64,000 nt of DNA from Bradyrhizobium diversitatis (GCF_016031635.1 NZ_JACEGD010000001.1:186001-250000); one strand, 5' to 3'. Positions 26,161 through 35,286 are shown, counted from the first letter of the stretch. Notes: generated from the sequence alone by a model not told the origin. Numbers and translations are program-made.

Positions 26161-27348
26161 TTACTTCGACACCAGATAATCGACCGGGATCTTTTCCGAG
26201 ATCGTCCACTGATCGACCATCTTCGGCTTGCCGCCCTCGGTGTCGATGATCAGGTAACGACCCTGGTTCTGATGGTGGATGTCCTTGTTGAAGGTACGCG
26301 GACCGAACAGCGTGGCCTCGTTGTTCATCTTTTCCAGCTCGGCGACGACGGCCGGAGCGTCCGTGGTCTTGGCGCGCTCGACCGCCTTGGCCCAGACTTC
26401 GATCAGGACATAACCGGGATAGACGTACTGGCTGGACGGATCGCCGCCCGTCACGTCCTTGTACTTCTTGTTGAACTCGTTGACCTTCGGATTGGGATCG
26501 TCGCCGTAGATCGAGCCCTGCACCGGAACGTAGAAATTCGACAGATCCGGAATGGCATTCAGCCAGTAGCTGCCGTCCATGCTCGAGCCGTTGAGGATCA
26601 TCGACTTGATGCCGGCGGCCCGGATCTGTTTGATGGCCGAAACCGCGCCCGGCATCATCGTGCAGACCATGATGGCGTCGGGTTCCTTTGGCAGGCTCTT
26701 GATACGCGTGATCTGGGACGCAATCGAAGCGTCATCATTCTTGAACGTGTCGCTTCCGGCCAGTTTCGCATCCTTTAGCTTCGGCATCATCCAGTCGAAG
26801 CCGTCGCAGATGCCCTTGTTGTAGACGGTCCAGCTATCGAGCAACCTATAGAAGGTGCGAGCGTTCTTCTTGTTGTAGGCCCACTCCGCCATGGTCGCGC
26901 CCTGCACGGCGGCCAGGACGGAGCCGGAGAACGAGTAGGGACCGACGCCGGGGATGCCGGCCTTGATCGATTCGGCGCAGAGGAAGAACGAGACCTTGCC
27001 GGCCGCTTGCGCCTGGAGTGCCGCCGGCGCGCCGAAGTCGTAATCGCAGGAGACGACCACGAGGTCGGCGCCCTGGTCGAGCACCGCGAGGCCGGCCTTG
27101 GCGCCTTCAGCCTGATCGGTCTTGGTGTCGGCAAAGACGGCCTTGATCTTCCTGCCGAGCAAGCCGCCTGCCTTATTGATTTCGTCGATGCGGATCATTG
27201 CCGCATCTTGTGCCGGCTTGTCGTAGGCTTGCATGAAGCCTGAAGCTGCGGTCGCAAATCCGATGACGATCTCGTCGGCCGCCCTGGCCGGCGCAAACCA
27301 GAGTGCGGACACTCCAATCAGGACGCCTAGTGTTCTCGCAAGACGCAT
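26161..27348 (-). CDS. Branched-chain-type ABC transporter substrate-binding protein
   Basis: This type I periplasmic binding protein of about 395 residues has the signal MRLARTLGVLIGVSALW with cleavage near ARAADE. The mature start is DEIVIGFATAASGFMQAYDKPAQDAA, and INKAGGLLGRKI is the LivJ-family landmark. GGAGG abuts the ATG at 27354 with one base between, whereas the ATG at 27348 has seven, so I place the start there. It belongs with the Liv permeases and ATPases directly upstream in the operon. Pyroglutamate or a related amide is a plausible ligand, which is inference from the downstream pxp genes. Confidence 0.92.
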   Translation of the reverse strand: MRLARTLGVLIGVSALWFAPARAADEIVIGFATAASGFMQAYDKPAQDAAMIRIDEINKAGGLLGRKIKAVFADTKTDQAEGAKAGLAVLDQGADLVVVSCDYDFGAPAALQAQAAGKVSFFLCAESIKAGIPGVGPYSFSGSVLAAVQGATMAEWAYNKKNARTFYRLLDSWTVYNKGICDGFDWMMPKLKDAKLAGSDTFKNDDASIASQITRIKSLPKEPDAIMVCTMMPGAVSAIKQIRAAGIKSMILNGSSMDGSYWLNAIPDLSNFYVPVQGSIYGDDPNPKVNEFNKKYKDVTGGDPSSQYVYPGYVLIEVWAKAVERAKTTDAPAVVAELEKMNNEATLFGPRTFNKDIHHQNQGRYLIIDTEGGKPKMVDQWTISEKIPVDYLVSK

Positions 27349-27376
27349 AACCATTCCTCCAGGTGTGCAGTAACAT

Positions 27377-28450
27377 TCAGTTCAGTTCCTTCACCGCCGT
27401 CTGCACAGGGCGCGACAATCGTCGCAGCATCGGCCAGCCGCGCCAGGAAAACTCCCGGTTGCGGGTGAGGCCGGCCGGCAGATACGTCAGGATGACGATG
27501 GTGATGATTCCGATCGCGATCTCCTGAGCCCCGTTCGGCAGTGCCACCTTGAGTGTGCCGAGGCTGATGCCCTTTTCGAGGTTGCGGAAGAACTCGATCA
27601 GCACCGAGATTGCGACCACGCCGGTGACTGCCCCGCTGAGGCTGTACATGCCGCCGACGACCAGCATCGACAGGGTGATGAAGGTCGTCCGCAGATAAAA
27701 GGCACCGGGGTTGACGATGCTGAGGAAGTGCGCGTAGAGCGCGCCGGCGATGCCGATGATGAAGGCGCTGACCACGAACGCGATCAGCCGTTCACGAACG
27801 ATGTCGATTCCGGAGGCGCTGGCGGCGACGGACTCGTCGCGTGTGGCGCGAAGCGCGAGCCCGGAGCGGGAGGTCGCGTAGAGGTACGCGATCGCGATCG
27901 CAACCGCCGCACCCAGCCAGCCAATCCATACGTTCATGGTCGGTGGTATGCCGACGATCGAACCTTGTCCGCCCGTGACTGAATCCCAGTTCGAGTAGAC
28001 GTTGTTGACGACGCCAAGCAGTCCGAAGGTCGCGATCGAGGCTGCAATCCCCGACAGGCGCATGATGACGCGCCCGACGACGAGCGCGACCAACGCCGCG
28101 AACACGCCCGAAATGGGTGTGGCGACCCACATCGGCAATTGCGTATGCAGAAGCCATGTGGGCAGTCCCTTGAGCGTGATCGACTTCATCACGGGCGGAA
28201 TCGCGAGCCAGGCGGTCATGTAGGCGCCGAGGCACATGAAGCTGATGTGCCCGAACGACAGCAGGCCGGAATTTCCGACAAAAACGTAGAGGCCGACGAC
28301 CACCATGATGTTGATGAACATCTCGACGGCAGTCCGGTTGAACGCGCGGCTGCCGAATTGATAACTCAGCGTAGCCATGATGAGCAGCACGACGATCAGC
28401 AGGATCGGGGTCATGATCGTTTGCCGGATGACAGACGGCCGCTTTGACAT
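27377..28450 (-). CDS. livM: Branched-chain amino acid-type ABC permease (LivM-like)
   Basis: This 357-residue permease has about eight to ten membrane segments. VGNSGLLSFGHISFMCLGAYMTAW is the conserved LivM segment, RATRDESVAASASGIDI the EAA-like cytoplasmic loop, and SILSMLVVGGMYSLSGAVTG-like sequence follows. A GAGGG ribosome site precedes the ATG. It is the third component of a complete importer (livG-livF-livH-livM-binding protein) in one minus-strand operon. Confidence 0.92.
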   Translation of the reverse strand: MSKRPSVIRQTIMTPILLIVVLLIMATLSYQFGSRAFNRTAVEMFINIMVVVGLYVFVGNSGLLSFGHISFMCLGAYMTAWLAIPPVMKSITLKGLPTWLLHTQLPMWVATPISGVFAALVALVVGRVIMRLSGIAASIATFGLLGVVNNVYSNWDSVTGGQGSIVGIPPTMNVWIGWLGAAVAIAIAYLYATSRSGLALRATRDESVAASASGIDIVRERLIAFVVSAFIIGIAGALYAHFLSIVNPGAFYLRTTFITLSMLVVGGMYSLSGAVTGVVAISVLIEFFRNLEKGISLGTLKVALPNGAQEIAIGIITIVILTYLPAGLTRNREFSWRGWPMLRRLSRPVQTAVKELN

Positions 28451-28453
28451 CGA

Positions 28454-29368
28454 TCAGACCCTCTGCTTGGCGGATTTCGGTGCAAACAGGCCCTGTGGCC
28501 GCACCAGAAGGACGACGATCACCGCGCCATAGACGAAGGCATCACGAAAGACGCGCGCGTCGTGCGGCAATGTTGCCTGGAAGACGACACTGGCGGCACC
28601 AATGATGAAGCCGCCCGCGACGGCGCCGGGCACACTGCCGAGACCGCCGATCACGGTGGCGATGAAGGCGATCAGCATGACGTTGGCGCCCATGTTGATG
28701 TCGGCGGTGCCGGAGATGGTCGCCAGGATCAATCCGATCGCTGCGGCCAGCATGCCGCTGATGGCAAAGGCCAGCAGGATGACGCCGTTGGCGCGGACTC
28801 CGAGCATGCGCGCCATGGTGAAATTGTCGGCCGCAGCGCGCATCTCCAGGCCATAGCGCGTGCGCTTGAGAAACAGCACGAGCACGGCGAGTGCGGCCAG
28901 CGTGATCACGATGGTCACGACTTGCAGCATCGGTATATGGGCGCCGAGAAAATCGACGGGCAGGCCGAGGCCCGGCCAAAGCGTGATGGATTTCGGGCGG
29001 CTCGAATAGAGCATCAGCAGCAGGTGCCGGATGACGAATCCGAGGGCGAAGGACGCAATCATCATGGTCGCCGGGTTGGCGTTGCGGAAACGGCGGAATA
29101 CGATGATCTCCGACAGGATCGACAGTGCCGCGCCGATGATCAGCAAGAGCGGAATCAGGAGATAGAACGGCAGCATTCCGGCGAAAACGACCGCCGTTGC
29201 ATCGATCGACGGCCATAGCATTGCGAAAACGCAGAACGCTATGAAGTCGCCATGGGCGAAGTTGACGAGCCGCATGACGCCGAAGATCAGGGCAATACCC
29301 AGCGCGCCGAGAGCGTAGAGACTGCCGAGGCTCAGCGCGTCGAAGATGATCTGCAGAACCGCCGTCAT
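28454..29368 (-). CDS. livH: Branched-chain amino acid-type ABC permease (LivH-like)
   Basis: This 304-residue hydrophobic permease has the LivH landmarks ALGIALIFGVMRLVNFAHGDFIAF at the N-terminus, RAAADNFTMARMLGVRANGVI (EAA-like loop) and AFIATVIGGLGSVPGAVAGGFIIGAAS near the end. It is tightly packed against livF (two bases) and livM (three bases). Confidence 0.92.
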   Translation of the reverse strand: MTAVLQIIFDALSLGSLYALGALGIALIFGVMRLVNFAHGDFIAFCVFAMLWPSIDATAVVFAGMLPFYLLIPLLLIIGAALSILSEIIVFRRFRNANPATMMIASFALGFVIRHLLLMLYSSRPKSITLWPGLGLPVDFLGAHIPMLQVVTIVITLAALAVLVLFLKRTRYGLEMRAAADNFTMARMLGVRANGVILLAFAISGMLAAAIGLILATISGTADINMGANVMLIAFIATVIGGLGSVPGAVAGGFIIGAASVVFQATLPHDARVFRDAFVYGAVIVVLLVRPQGLFAPKSAKQRV

Positions 29369-29370
29369 TC

Positions 29371-30093
29371 TCAGTGGTCTCCGAAGCCGAAATAGGCCTG
29401 CTTCAGGCGCTCGTCCTTGATCATGTCGGCCGCGAGACCCTCGAGGACGATGCGCCCGCCGCGGATCAGAATCATGCGTCCGCCAGTCATCATGGCGCGC
29501 GTCGAGCTCTGCTCGACGATCAGCAGCGTCAGCTTGCGCTGCGTCCGTAGCCGCACGAGGATCTCGTAGACCTGATCGATGATCTTGGGTGCAAGTCCCA
29601 GCGAAGGCTCGTCGATGGCCATGATGCGCGGGGCCGTCATCAACGCACGACCGATGACGAGCATCTGCTGCTGGCCGCCGGAGAGCATGCCGGCGGCGTC
29701 GTGACGGCGATCGGCCAGCATCGGGAACTCGGCGTAGACGGACTCCAGATCGCCGGCGATCTTGTGCCTGTCGGCTCGCATACCGGCGCCGACCTTCAGA
29801 TTTTCCTCGATGCTCAGTGCGCCGAAGACGTTGCGTCCTTCCGGAACCAGCGAAAATCCCCGCCGGGCGATGTCCTCCGGCGAGGCACCCGTCACTTTGG
29901 CGCCGTCCATGGTGATGGAACCCGAGCCCGCCGGCACGACGCCGGCGATCGCGTTCAGCAGGGTCGACTTGCCTGCGCCATTGGGGCCTGTCACGAACAG
30001 AACCTCACCCTCGGCGATCCTGAGCGTGACGCCGCGCAAGGCCGTCAGGCGTCCGTAGTTTACGGTGATGTCGTCGACGGCGAGCAGCGTCAT
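29371..30093 (-). CDS. livF: Branched-chain amino acid-type ABC ATPase (LivF-like)
   Basis: This 240-residue ATP-binding subunit has Walker A GPNGAGKST, signature LSGGQQQM, Walker B IMAIDEPSLGLAP and the C-terminal GRIVLEGLAADMIKDERLKQAYFG typical of LivF. Its ATG overlaps the livG stop by four bases. Confidence 0.93.
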   Translation of the reverse strand: MTLLAVDDITVNYGRLTALRGVTLRIAEGEVLFVTGPNGAGKSTLLNAIAGVVPAGSGSITMDGAKVTGASPEDIARRGFSLVPEGRNVFGALSIEENLKVGAGMRADRHKIAGDLESVYAEFPMLADRRHDAAGMLSGGQQQMLVIGRALMTAPRIMAIDEPSLGLAPKIIDQVYEILVRLRTQRKLTLLIVEQSSTRAMMTGGRMILIRGGRIVLEGLAADMIKDERLKQAYFGFGDH

Positions 30094-30866
30094 GATGCGG
30101 CACCCATCTCGGTCGCGAGCGGCGGAATCACTTCGTCGCGCTGCGTACCCATATAGGCATGCCGAACAGCGTCGCTGTCGCGGATCTGCGCAGGAACCCC
30201 GACTTCGATGATCTCGCCGGAATCGAGCACGAAGATGCGCTCACAGAGTTCGAGCACGAGGCCAATGTTGTGCTCGATCAGCAGCACACCGACGCCGAGT
30301 TCACCGGCGATCCGCCTGATGATGAAGGCCAGATCGTGGCTTTCATGCTCGGACATGCCGGCCGCGGGCTCGTCCAGCAGCAGATAGCGCGGCGTGCACA
30401 TGATGGCGCGGCCGATGGCGACGCGGCGCTCGTCGGTGTAGGGCAGGGCGCCTGCGATTGTGCTGCCGAGGTGCGAGATGCCAAGCCAAGTCATCACGCG
30501 CTCGGCCTCCGTGATCGCCTCGCACCGCGTCTGGCCCATACCCACGCCCGTGACCTCGAGATTGTCCACGACCGGCAGGTCGCGAAAAAGGCGGCCGGAC
30601 TGAAAGGTGCGCGCGACGCCCTTGCGTCGAAGCTTGTGGGCCGCGATGCCGTTGAGCGCCTCACCTTCCAGGTCGACGGTCCCGGTGCCGACCGGCTGGA
30701 AGCCTGTCAGCACGTTGATGAGCGTCGTCTTCCCGGCGCCGTTGGGACCGATCAGTCCGGTGATGCGTCCCCGGGGAACCGTAAGCGTGACCTTGGACAG
30801 CGCTTTCAAGCCTTCGAATTGGACGCTGACGTCGCGCGCGCCCAACTCCAAGTCACCGGAAGTCAT
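30090..30866 (-). CDS. livG: Branched-chain amino acid-type ABC ATPase (LivG-like)
   Basis: This 258-residue ATP-binding subunit has Walker A GPNGAGKTT, RTFQSGRLFRDLPVVDNL (the LivG-specific Q-loop region), Walker B YLLLDEPAAGMSEHE and LLIEHNIGLVLELCERIFVLDSGEII. The usual LSGG(E/Q) signature is replaced by LPYTDERR at the expected position, a departure also seen in some LivG proteins. It is the first gene of the ten-gene liv-pxp operon. Confidence 0.92.
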   Translation of the reverse strand: MTSGDLELGARDVSVQFEGLKALSKVTLTVPRGRITGLIGPNGAGKTTLINVLTGFQPVGTGTVDLEGEALNGIAAHKLRRKGVARTFQSGRLFRDLPVVDNLEVTGVGMGQTRCEAITEAERVMTWLGISHLGSTIAGALPYTDERRVAIGRAIMCTPRYLLLDEPAAGMSEHESHDLAFIIRRIAGELGVGVLLIEHNIGLVLELCERIFVLDSGEIIEVGVPAQIRDSDAVRHAYMGTQRDEVIPPLATEMGAAS

Positions 30867-31103
30867 CTCAACGCCTTCTCACTCGCCGCCAATCACAAAC
30901 TGAGTTTTGCGTTGAGGGAGACGCTTGTAAAATTAGAAATATCGTTCGTCGATATCGGAAATTATGATGACGTTGACATTCCAGGAATATTTTGTGGCCA
31001 AGCAATGCTGGTCGAAGCGCCCTGGAGTCGCGGAACAGCAGGACTGGAGTGAAGGAAAGACCGGCGTGAAGGTAGCAAGCGATCCGGTCGCGTGACGGGG
31101 CCA
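30867..31103. promoter_or_regulatory. Promoter region of the liv-pxp operon with an inverted repeat
   Basis: This 237-bp intergenic, locally AT-rich region precedes livG. ATATCG at 30939-30944 is mirrored by CGATAT at 30950-30955 with a 5-nt spacer, a shape usual for a dimeric repressor or activator site. Assignment to the LysR regulator is not supported by matching sites. Confidence 0.4.
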
Positions 31104-32087
31104 TCAAAGCGCTTGCAGGAATCGCTCTCCCATCGCGACGGTTCCGTCGGTGTAGGCCGATCCTAATTGTCGTGCGGTCTCGGTGTCGGAATGCGACGCG
31201 ATCCATGCCGTCAGCAGCATGCGCCGGAGCATGACGAAAACGGGCAGCATGAGTTCGTCCCCGCGCGAAACCGGCGCAATCTCGCGATACCCGGCGAGCC
31301 AAGACGCCTGGAGCTCAGCTACCACGGGCTCATGCTCCATGAAGCTGACGGCGGCGGCAAAGTCGTAGAAGAACCAGGAGAAGCCGCAATCGTCGAAGTC
31401 GATCACACCGAGGCGCGGGCCGTCGACGAGAAGGTTGGCCAGCCGCAGATCGGCGTGGACGAGGCCGAACCGGTCGTTTGTGCTTCCGTAGCTGTCAAGA
31501 CGCTGCTTCAGGGTGTCGGCGACCCTCTCCAGCAATTTCAGGCCATCGTCGCGAAGGCCAAGGCCGGCGCGCCAATCACCCCACAACGGTCGAGTGCCCA
31601 ACATTGCGTCAAAATCCCAGACCTTCCGCTGAAAGTCCGGCGGTCTCTTCCACCGGCGACTATGCGCGTGAAGTCTGGCGCTGATCGCACCGAGTTTGCC
31701 GAACCAGGCGACGAGATCCTCTGATGGATCGGGCTCCTTGCCGCTGAGAAACTCGAATGCCGCAATCTGTCGCGGTGAGCCGTTCAGGACGATCTGAGAT
31801 AGCGGTCGGGCCTCACCGTCGGCGACCGGGCGAGGCGTGACGACGGCATCTTCCGCGATCAGCGAGTCGATCCAGGCGAGCTCGGACCTGATCTCGGCGG
31901 ACGTGTGATAGCCGATCCGCTGCACGCGCAGCACCAACCTCCGTCCAGATGCCGGGTCTCGTGCCAGAAACGTTGTGTTCTCGGAATGGCTCAGGAAGGA
32001 GATCGTCGATTGTGATGAGAGATTCCAGCGCGGCAAGGCCGCGCCGAGATCGGTCTGCATGCGCGCGATCAAGCTCGGAGTCATCAT
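31104..32087 (-). CDS. Aminoglycoside phosphotransferase-fold small-molecule kinase
   Basis: This 327-residue protein kinase-like enzyme belongs to the APH/homoserine-kinase-like family. RLVLRVQR carries the ATP-binding region, LVHADLRLANLLVDG is the Brenner catalytic loop (HxDxxxxN), and LGVIDFDDCGFSWFFYDFA is the metal-binding D motif. It phosphorylates a small hydroxyl substrate, and which one is unknown. Its ATG overlaps the stop of the truncated HAD-phosphatase gene by four bases, so the two were once a coupled kinase/phosphatase pair. It is convergent with nothing and lies apart from the liv operon. Confidence 0.88.
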   Translation of the reverse strand: MMTPSLIARMQTDLGAALPRWNLSSQSTISFLSHSENTTFLARDPASGRRLVLRVQRIGYHTSAEIRSELAWIDSLIAEDAVVTPRPVADGEARPLSQIVLNGSPRQIAAFEFLSGKEPDPSEDLVAWFGKLGAISARLHAHSRRWKRPPDFQRKVWDFDAMLGTRPLWGDWRAGLGLRDDGLKLLERVADTLKQRLDSYGSTNDRFGLVHADLRLANLLVDGPRLGVIDFDDCGFSWFFYDFAAAVSFMEHEPVVAELQASWLAGYREIAPVSRGDELMLPVFVMLRRMLLTAWIASHSDTETARQLGSAYTDGTVAMGERFLQAL

Positions 32088-32311
32088 GAGAGTGAGCCGG
32101 GGATCTCGAAAAACTGCGCGGCAGATTGCGTCGGGTTGGTGGTGACGAATGCATAAGGCACGCCCTGCTCATGCCAGGCGCGAAACGCTCTGACCGAACT
32201 CGGGATCGCGGTATCTTCGCGATCGGCCACGCCGTCGAAGTCCGAGATGATGCCGCGACGGGTGTGGCAGGCCGGGGACTCCTGTATTTCCAAGGCTGCG
32301 ATTCCGCTCAT
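32084..32311 (-). pseudogene. Truncated NagD-like HAD phosphatase
   Basis: The 75-codon frame keeps the HAD motif I (GIISDFDGVADRED) and motif II region (FRAWHEQGVPYAFVTTNPTQSAAQF) of NagD/PGP-type phosphatases, then ends abruptly in EIPGSLS. Full-length relatives are ~260 residues. Because the stop still overlaps the next gene's ATG (ATGA), an internal deletion that kept the original last codons is more likely than a premature stop. The motif I second Asp position is also changed (DFDGVAD rather than DxDGV(V/I)Y). It is not expected to be active. Confidence 0.65.
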
Positions 32312-32627
32312 TCGAAACACGGGAATTATAGGTTCGCCGTCTCCCCGCCGCTGTTCCGAGCGTCCATTATTCTTGTCCTGCTCAGCGGAGAGGCGCGATT
32401 GCCTCTGAGTTGGGCGGTGCATTCTGGATTATCGGAATCCGCCGCGCGCAATCGCCGCATCCGGGAGCGTCAGCAACGGAATCGTGGAGCAGCAGGAATC
32501 GGGCGGGCGTGGCCTTTGGTCTACGCTTTGCAGGTTGCGACGAGTTGCGCGAGACGATCGAAACGGCTGAGTGCCCCGCGCCCTCGGCAGCAGTTTCAGC
32601 GTTGCCAAAATCATCGAGGGATAGGAC
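32312..32627. other. Divergent intergenic region
   Basis: These 316 bases separate the minus-strand HAD remnant from the plus-strand binding-protein gene. They should hold promoters for both. I see no convincing -35/-10 pair, operator or small gene. Confidence 0.4.
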
Positions 32628-34190
32628 ATGATCAACCGTAGAGATGTGATGTTAGGGGGGCTCGCCGGTGTTGCAGCGTTCGGCTTCGGACGGGTCAACC
32701 CGGACTTTCTGGTCAATTCCGCTTTCGCGGCCGAAGGCAAGGCGCTGCGATTTCTCGGCGCGGAAGCGCTGACCGGCAACTGGGATCCGACCACGCACAC
32801 CAATCTGGGTCAGTTGATCGTCGAGGGATTCGTCTTCGGCTATCTGACGCGAGCGCCCATGCGGCCGGACAAACCGGACGAACTGATCTTCGAATTGGCC
32901 GAGTCCATGACGCCGATCGATGCTTCCACGATGGAGGTCAAGCTGCGAAAGGGCGTCAAGTTTCATGACGGCACGCCGTTTACGGCGGCCGACGTCAAGG
33001 CGACATACGAGTATGGCTGCCAGCCCGACCGGCCGGCGCAGTGGTATCCCGGTCTCGTCACCGTTGACGTCGTCGACGATTTCACCTGCCGCATCAATAC
33101 CAAGGCGCACGGCTATCCGGCGGCGCTCTACTATTATCTCTCTTCGTTCCTTCCGATCATGTCTGCCAAGGACGTCGCCAACAAGGCTCAGTTGTCGGCT
33201 CGCATGAACGGCACCGGACCGTACAAATACGTCGAGCAGAAGGGCGACACGACCGTTCTCGCCGCCAACGCCGATTTCTTCCTCGGTGCGCCGAAGATTC
33301 CCGGCGTCGAATATCATTTCGTCGGCGACACCACGACCCGAACGCTGTCATTGCTGAATGGCTCTGCGGACATCATCGAGCGGCTGGAGCAGGAGCAGGT
33401 CGAGACGATTTCCAAGGATGCTCGCTTCAACATCCACAAGGCGGTGTCGGTCGAGAACAAGTATCTGTTCTTCCGCTGCTCCAAGAAGCCGTTCGACGAT
33501 CCGCGCATCCGGCTGGCGGCATGCCACTCGATCGACCGCAAGCAGGTGCTGGAGGTGCTTGGCGTCTCCGGAACCTACTCCAAGGCGCATATCTCGCCGG
33601 TGAAGTTCGGCTACGCGGAGGTCGCCGATTATCCGGAATTCGACCCAGCCAAGGCCCAGAAGCTGTTGGCGGAGGCCGGCTTCCCGAAGGGCCAGGGCCT
33701 TCCCGAACTCACCTATTACACCTCGGTCGGCTTCTACCCGAAGACCAAGGAATATGCCGAACTGATCACCGGCATGCTTCAGGAGCAGGGTTTCAAGGTC
33801 AATCTCCAGACCCTCGAAGTCGCGGCCTGGGGTAACCTGCTCTATGACAAGCCGGGCGGCGGCGAAGGCAACATGATCGACTGCGGCTGGTGCACGGGTT
33901 CGCCCGAGCCGGATTTGGTGCTGCGCACCCACTTCCACTCGTCGTCGAAGCGCATTACCGGCATCGTCGACAAGGACATTGACGCGGTGCTCGACAAGGA
34001 GCGCAACGCCACCTCCATCGAAGAGCGCAAGAAGATCCTCCAGACCGAGACGCTGCCGACCATCGCCAAGAAGGCGCCGGCACATGCGTTGTTCACGTCT
34101 GTCTTCATCCACGCCTACAGCAAGAAGCTCGACGGCCTCTACATCTACCCGAACGGCATGCAGGACATGACGAAAGCCAAGCTGGCATGA
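32628..34190 (+). CDS. ABC transporter substrate-binding protein, family 5
   Basis: This 520-residue SBP_bac_5 protein has a Tat-like N-terminus (NRRDVMLGGLAGVAAFGFG) and cleavage near AFAAEG. Family landmarks are EAMTPIDASTMEVKLRKGVKFHDGTPFTAADVKATYEY-type sequence near residue 100, MNGTGPYKYVEQKGD, and FDDPRIRLAACHSIDRKQVLEVL. It starts a four-gene importer operon (binding protein, two permeases, fused ATPase). A perfect 30-bp palindrome follows its stop. Confidence 0.93.
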   Translation: MINRRDVMLGGLAGVAAFGFGRVNPDFLVNSAFAAEGKALRFLGAEALTGNWDPTTHTNLGQLIVEGFVFGYLTRAPMRPDKPDELIFELAESMTPIDASTMEVKLRKGVKFHDGTPFTAADVKATYEYGCQPDRPAQWYPGLVTVDVVDDFTCRINTKAHGYPAALYYYLSSFLPIMSAKDVANKAQLSARMNGTGPYKYVEQKGDTTVLAANADFFLGAPKIPGVEYHFVGDTTTRTLSLLNGSADIIERLEQEQVETISKDARFNIHKAVSVENKYLFFRCSKKPFDDPRIRLAACHSIDRKQVLEVLGVSGTYSKAHISPVKFGYAEVADYPEFDPAKAQKLLAEAGFPKGQGLPELTYYTSVGFYPKTKEYAELITGMLQEQGFKVNLQTLEVAAWGNLLYDKPGGGEGNMIDCGWCTGSPEPDLVLRTHFHSSSKRITGIVDKDIDAVLDKERNATSIEERKKILQTETLPTIAKKAPAHALFTSVFIHAYSKKLDGLYIYPNGMQDMTKAKLA

Positions 34191-34198
34191 TGATTGCT

Positions 34199-34228
34199 CC
34201 GGCAGGTCGGACGCGTCCGACCTGCCGG
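34199..34228 (+). terminator. Perfect 30-bp palindrome after the binding-protein gene
   Basis: The stretch is its own exact reverse complement, with 13-bp arms starting CCGGCAGG around a CGCG centre. It begins nine bases after the binding-protein stop and is followed by TCTTCTC rather than a clean T run. It fits an attenuator or mRNA-stabilising hairpin that lowers permease relative to binding-protein expression. Confidence 0.65.
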
Positions 34229-34303
34229 TCTTCTCAGGTTGGGTGCAGGTCAGACAACCCCGCCTGCCGGAACTCCCGACGAATGCAAGGGTAGCTCTTC
34301 CCG

Positions 34304-35284
34304 ATGTTGATTCTGGAATTCCTGGTCAAGCGGATCGCGCAGGGCCTCCTGATCGTCTTCATCACCTCGTTGATCATCTTTACACTGTTGCGCGTGGTTC
34401 CAGGCGATCCCGTCCGCCTGATCGTCGGCGGCATGGCGCCGCCCGATGTGGTCGAGAAGGTGGCGACCAAGATGGGGCTGCGCGATCCCATCATCGTGCA
34501 ATACGGCCGCTATATGCGCGGTCTGCTCCAGGGCGACCTCGGACAATCCTATCTGCGGCCGCGCAGCGGCATGATTGCTGCCGGCGGGCAATATGTCGAT
34601 CCGACCAAGTCGGACATGGCGCCCGTGACCGACCTCATTCTCGAACGCTTGCCGTTCACGCTCCAATTGGGCGGCATGGCCCTGTTGTTCGCGCTGTTGA
34701 TCTCGTTTCCGGTCGGAATAGCCGGTGGCCTGCATCAGCATCGATGGCAGAACGCCCTGGCGTTCGGCATGCAATCGCTGTTCGTGTCGATACCGAATTT
34801 CTGGCTCGCGATTGTTCTGATCCTGTTTCTGTCGGTCAAGCTGAAGCTGCTTCCGGCGCTCGGCTACCAGGGGTTCTCTTATGTCATTCTTCCGGCCGTG
34901 GTGCTGGCGGTGGAGATCGCGCCCTTCATCATCCGGACGCTGACGACGTCGCTCGGTGAGGTGATGCAGGCGCCGTTCATCGATGAAGCCCGGGTTCGCG
35001 GCCTGTCGCGCCGCCGCATCGTCTATTCCCATGCTCTGCGTAATGCAGCGGTGCCGCTGGTCAACCTGCTCGGGATCCAGCTTTCGACCCTGATCGGCGG
35101 AGTGCTGGTGATCGAATACATCTTCGATTATCCGGGCCTCGGCAATTTGACCGTCGTGTCCGTGGTCGGGCGTGATTTCCCAGTCATCCAGGGCATCGCC
35201 ATTACGACCAGCGCGGTGTTTGTCTTCATCAATATCATCGTGGACCTGGTCGCTTATCTCATCGATCCTCGTGTGGAGATCTGA
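34304..35284 (+). CDS. Dpp/Opp-type ABC transporter permease (DppB-like)
   Basis: This 326-residue permease shows the DppB hallmark IFTLLRVVPGDPVRLIVGG after the first membrane helix. The EAA-type loop is DEARVRGLSRRRIVYSHALRNA, and NIIVDLVAYLIDPRVEI ends the protein. Compared with the permease at 10054-11061 it has a slightly different periplasmic region near residues 75-105. It is followed two bases later by the DppC-like gene. Confidence 0.92.
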   Translation: MLILEFLVKRIAQGLLIVFITSLIIFTLLRVVPGDPVRLIVGGMAPPDVVEKVATKMGLRDPIIVQYGRYMRGLLQGDLGQSYLRPRSGMIAAGGQYVDPTKSDMAPVTDLILERLPFTLQLGGMALLFALLISFPVGIAGGLHQHRWQNALAFGMQSLFVSIPNFWLAIVLILFLSVKLKLLPALGYQGFSYVILPAVVLAVEIAPFIIRTLTTSLGEVMQAPFIDEARVRGLSRRRIVYSHALRNAAVPLVNLLGIQLSTLIGGVLVIEYIFDYPGLGNLTVVSVVGRDFPVIQGIAITTSAVFVFINIIVDLVAYLIDPRVEI

Positions 35285-35286
35285 CC

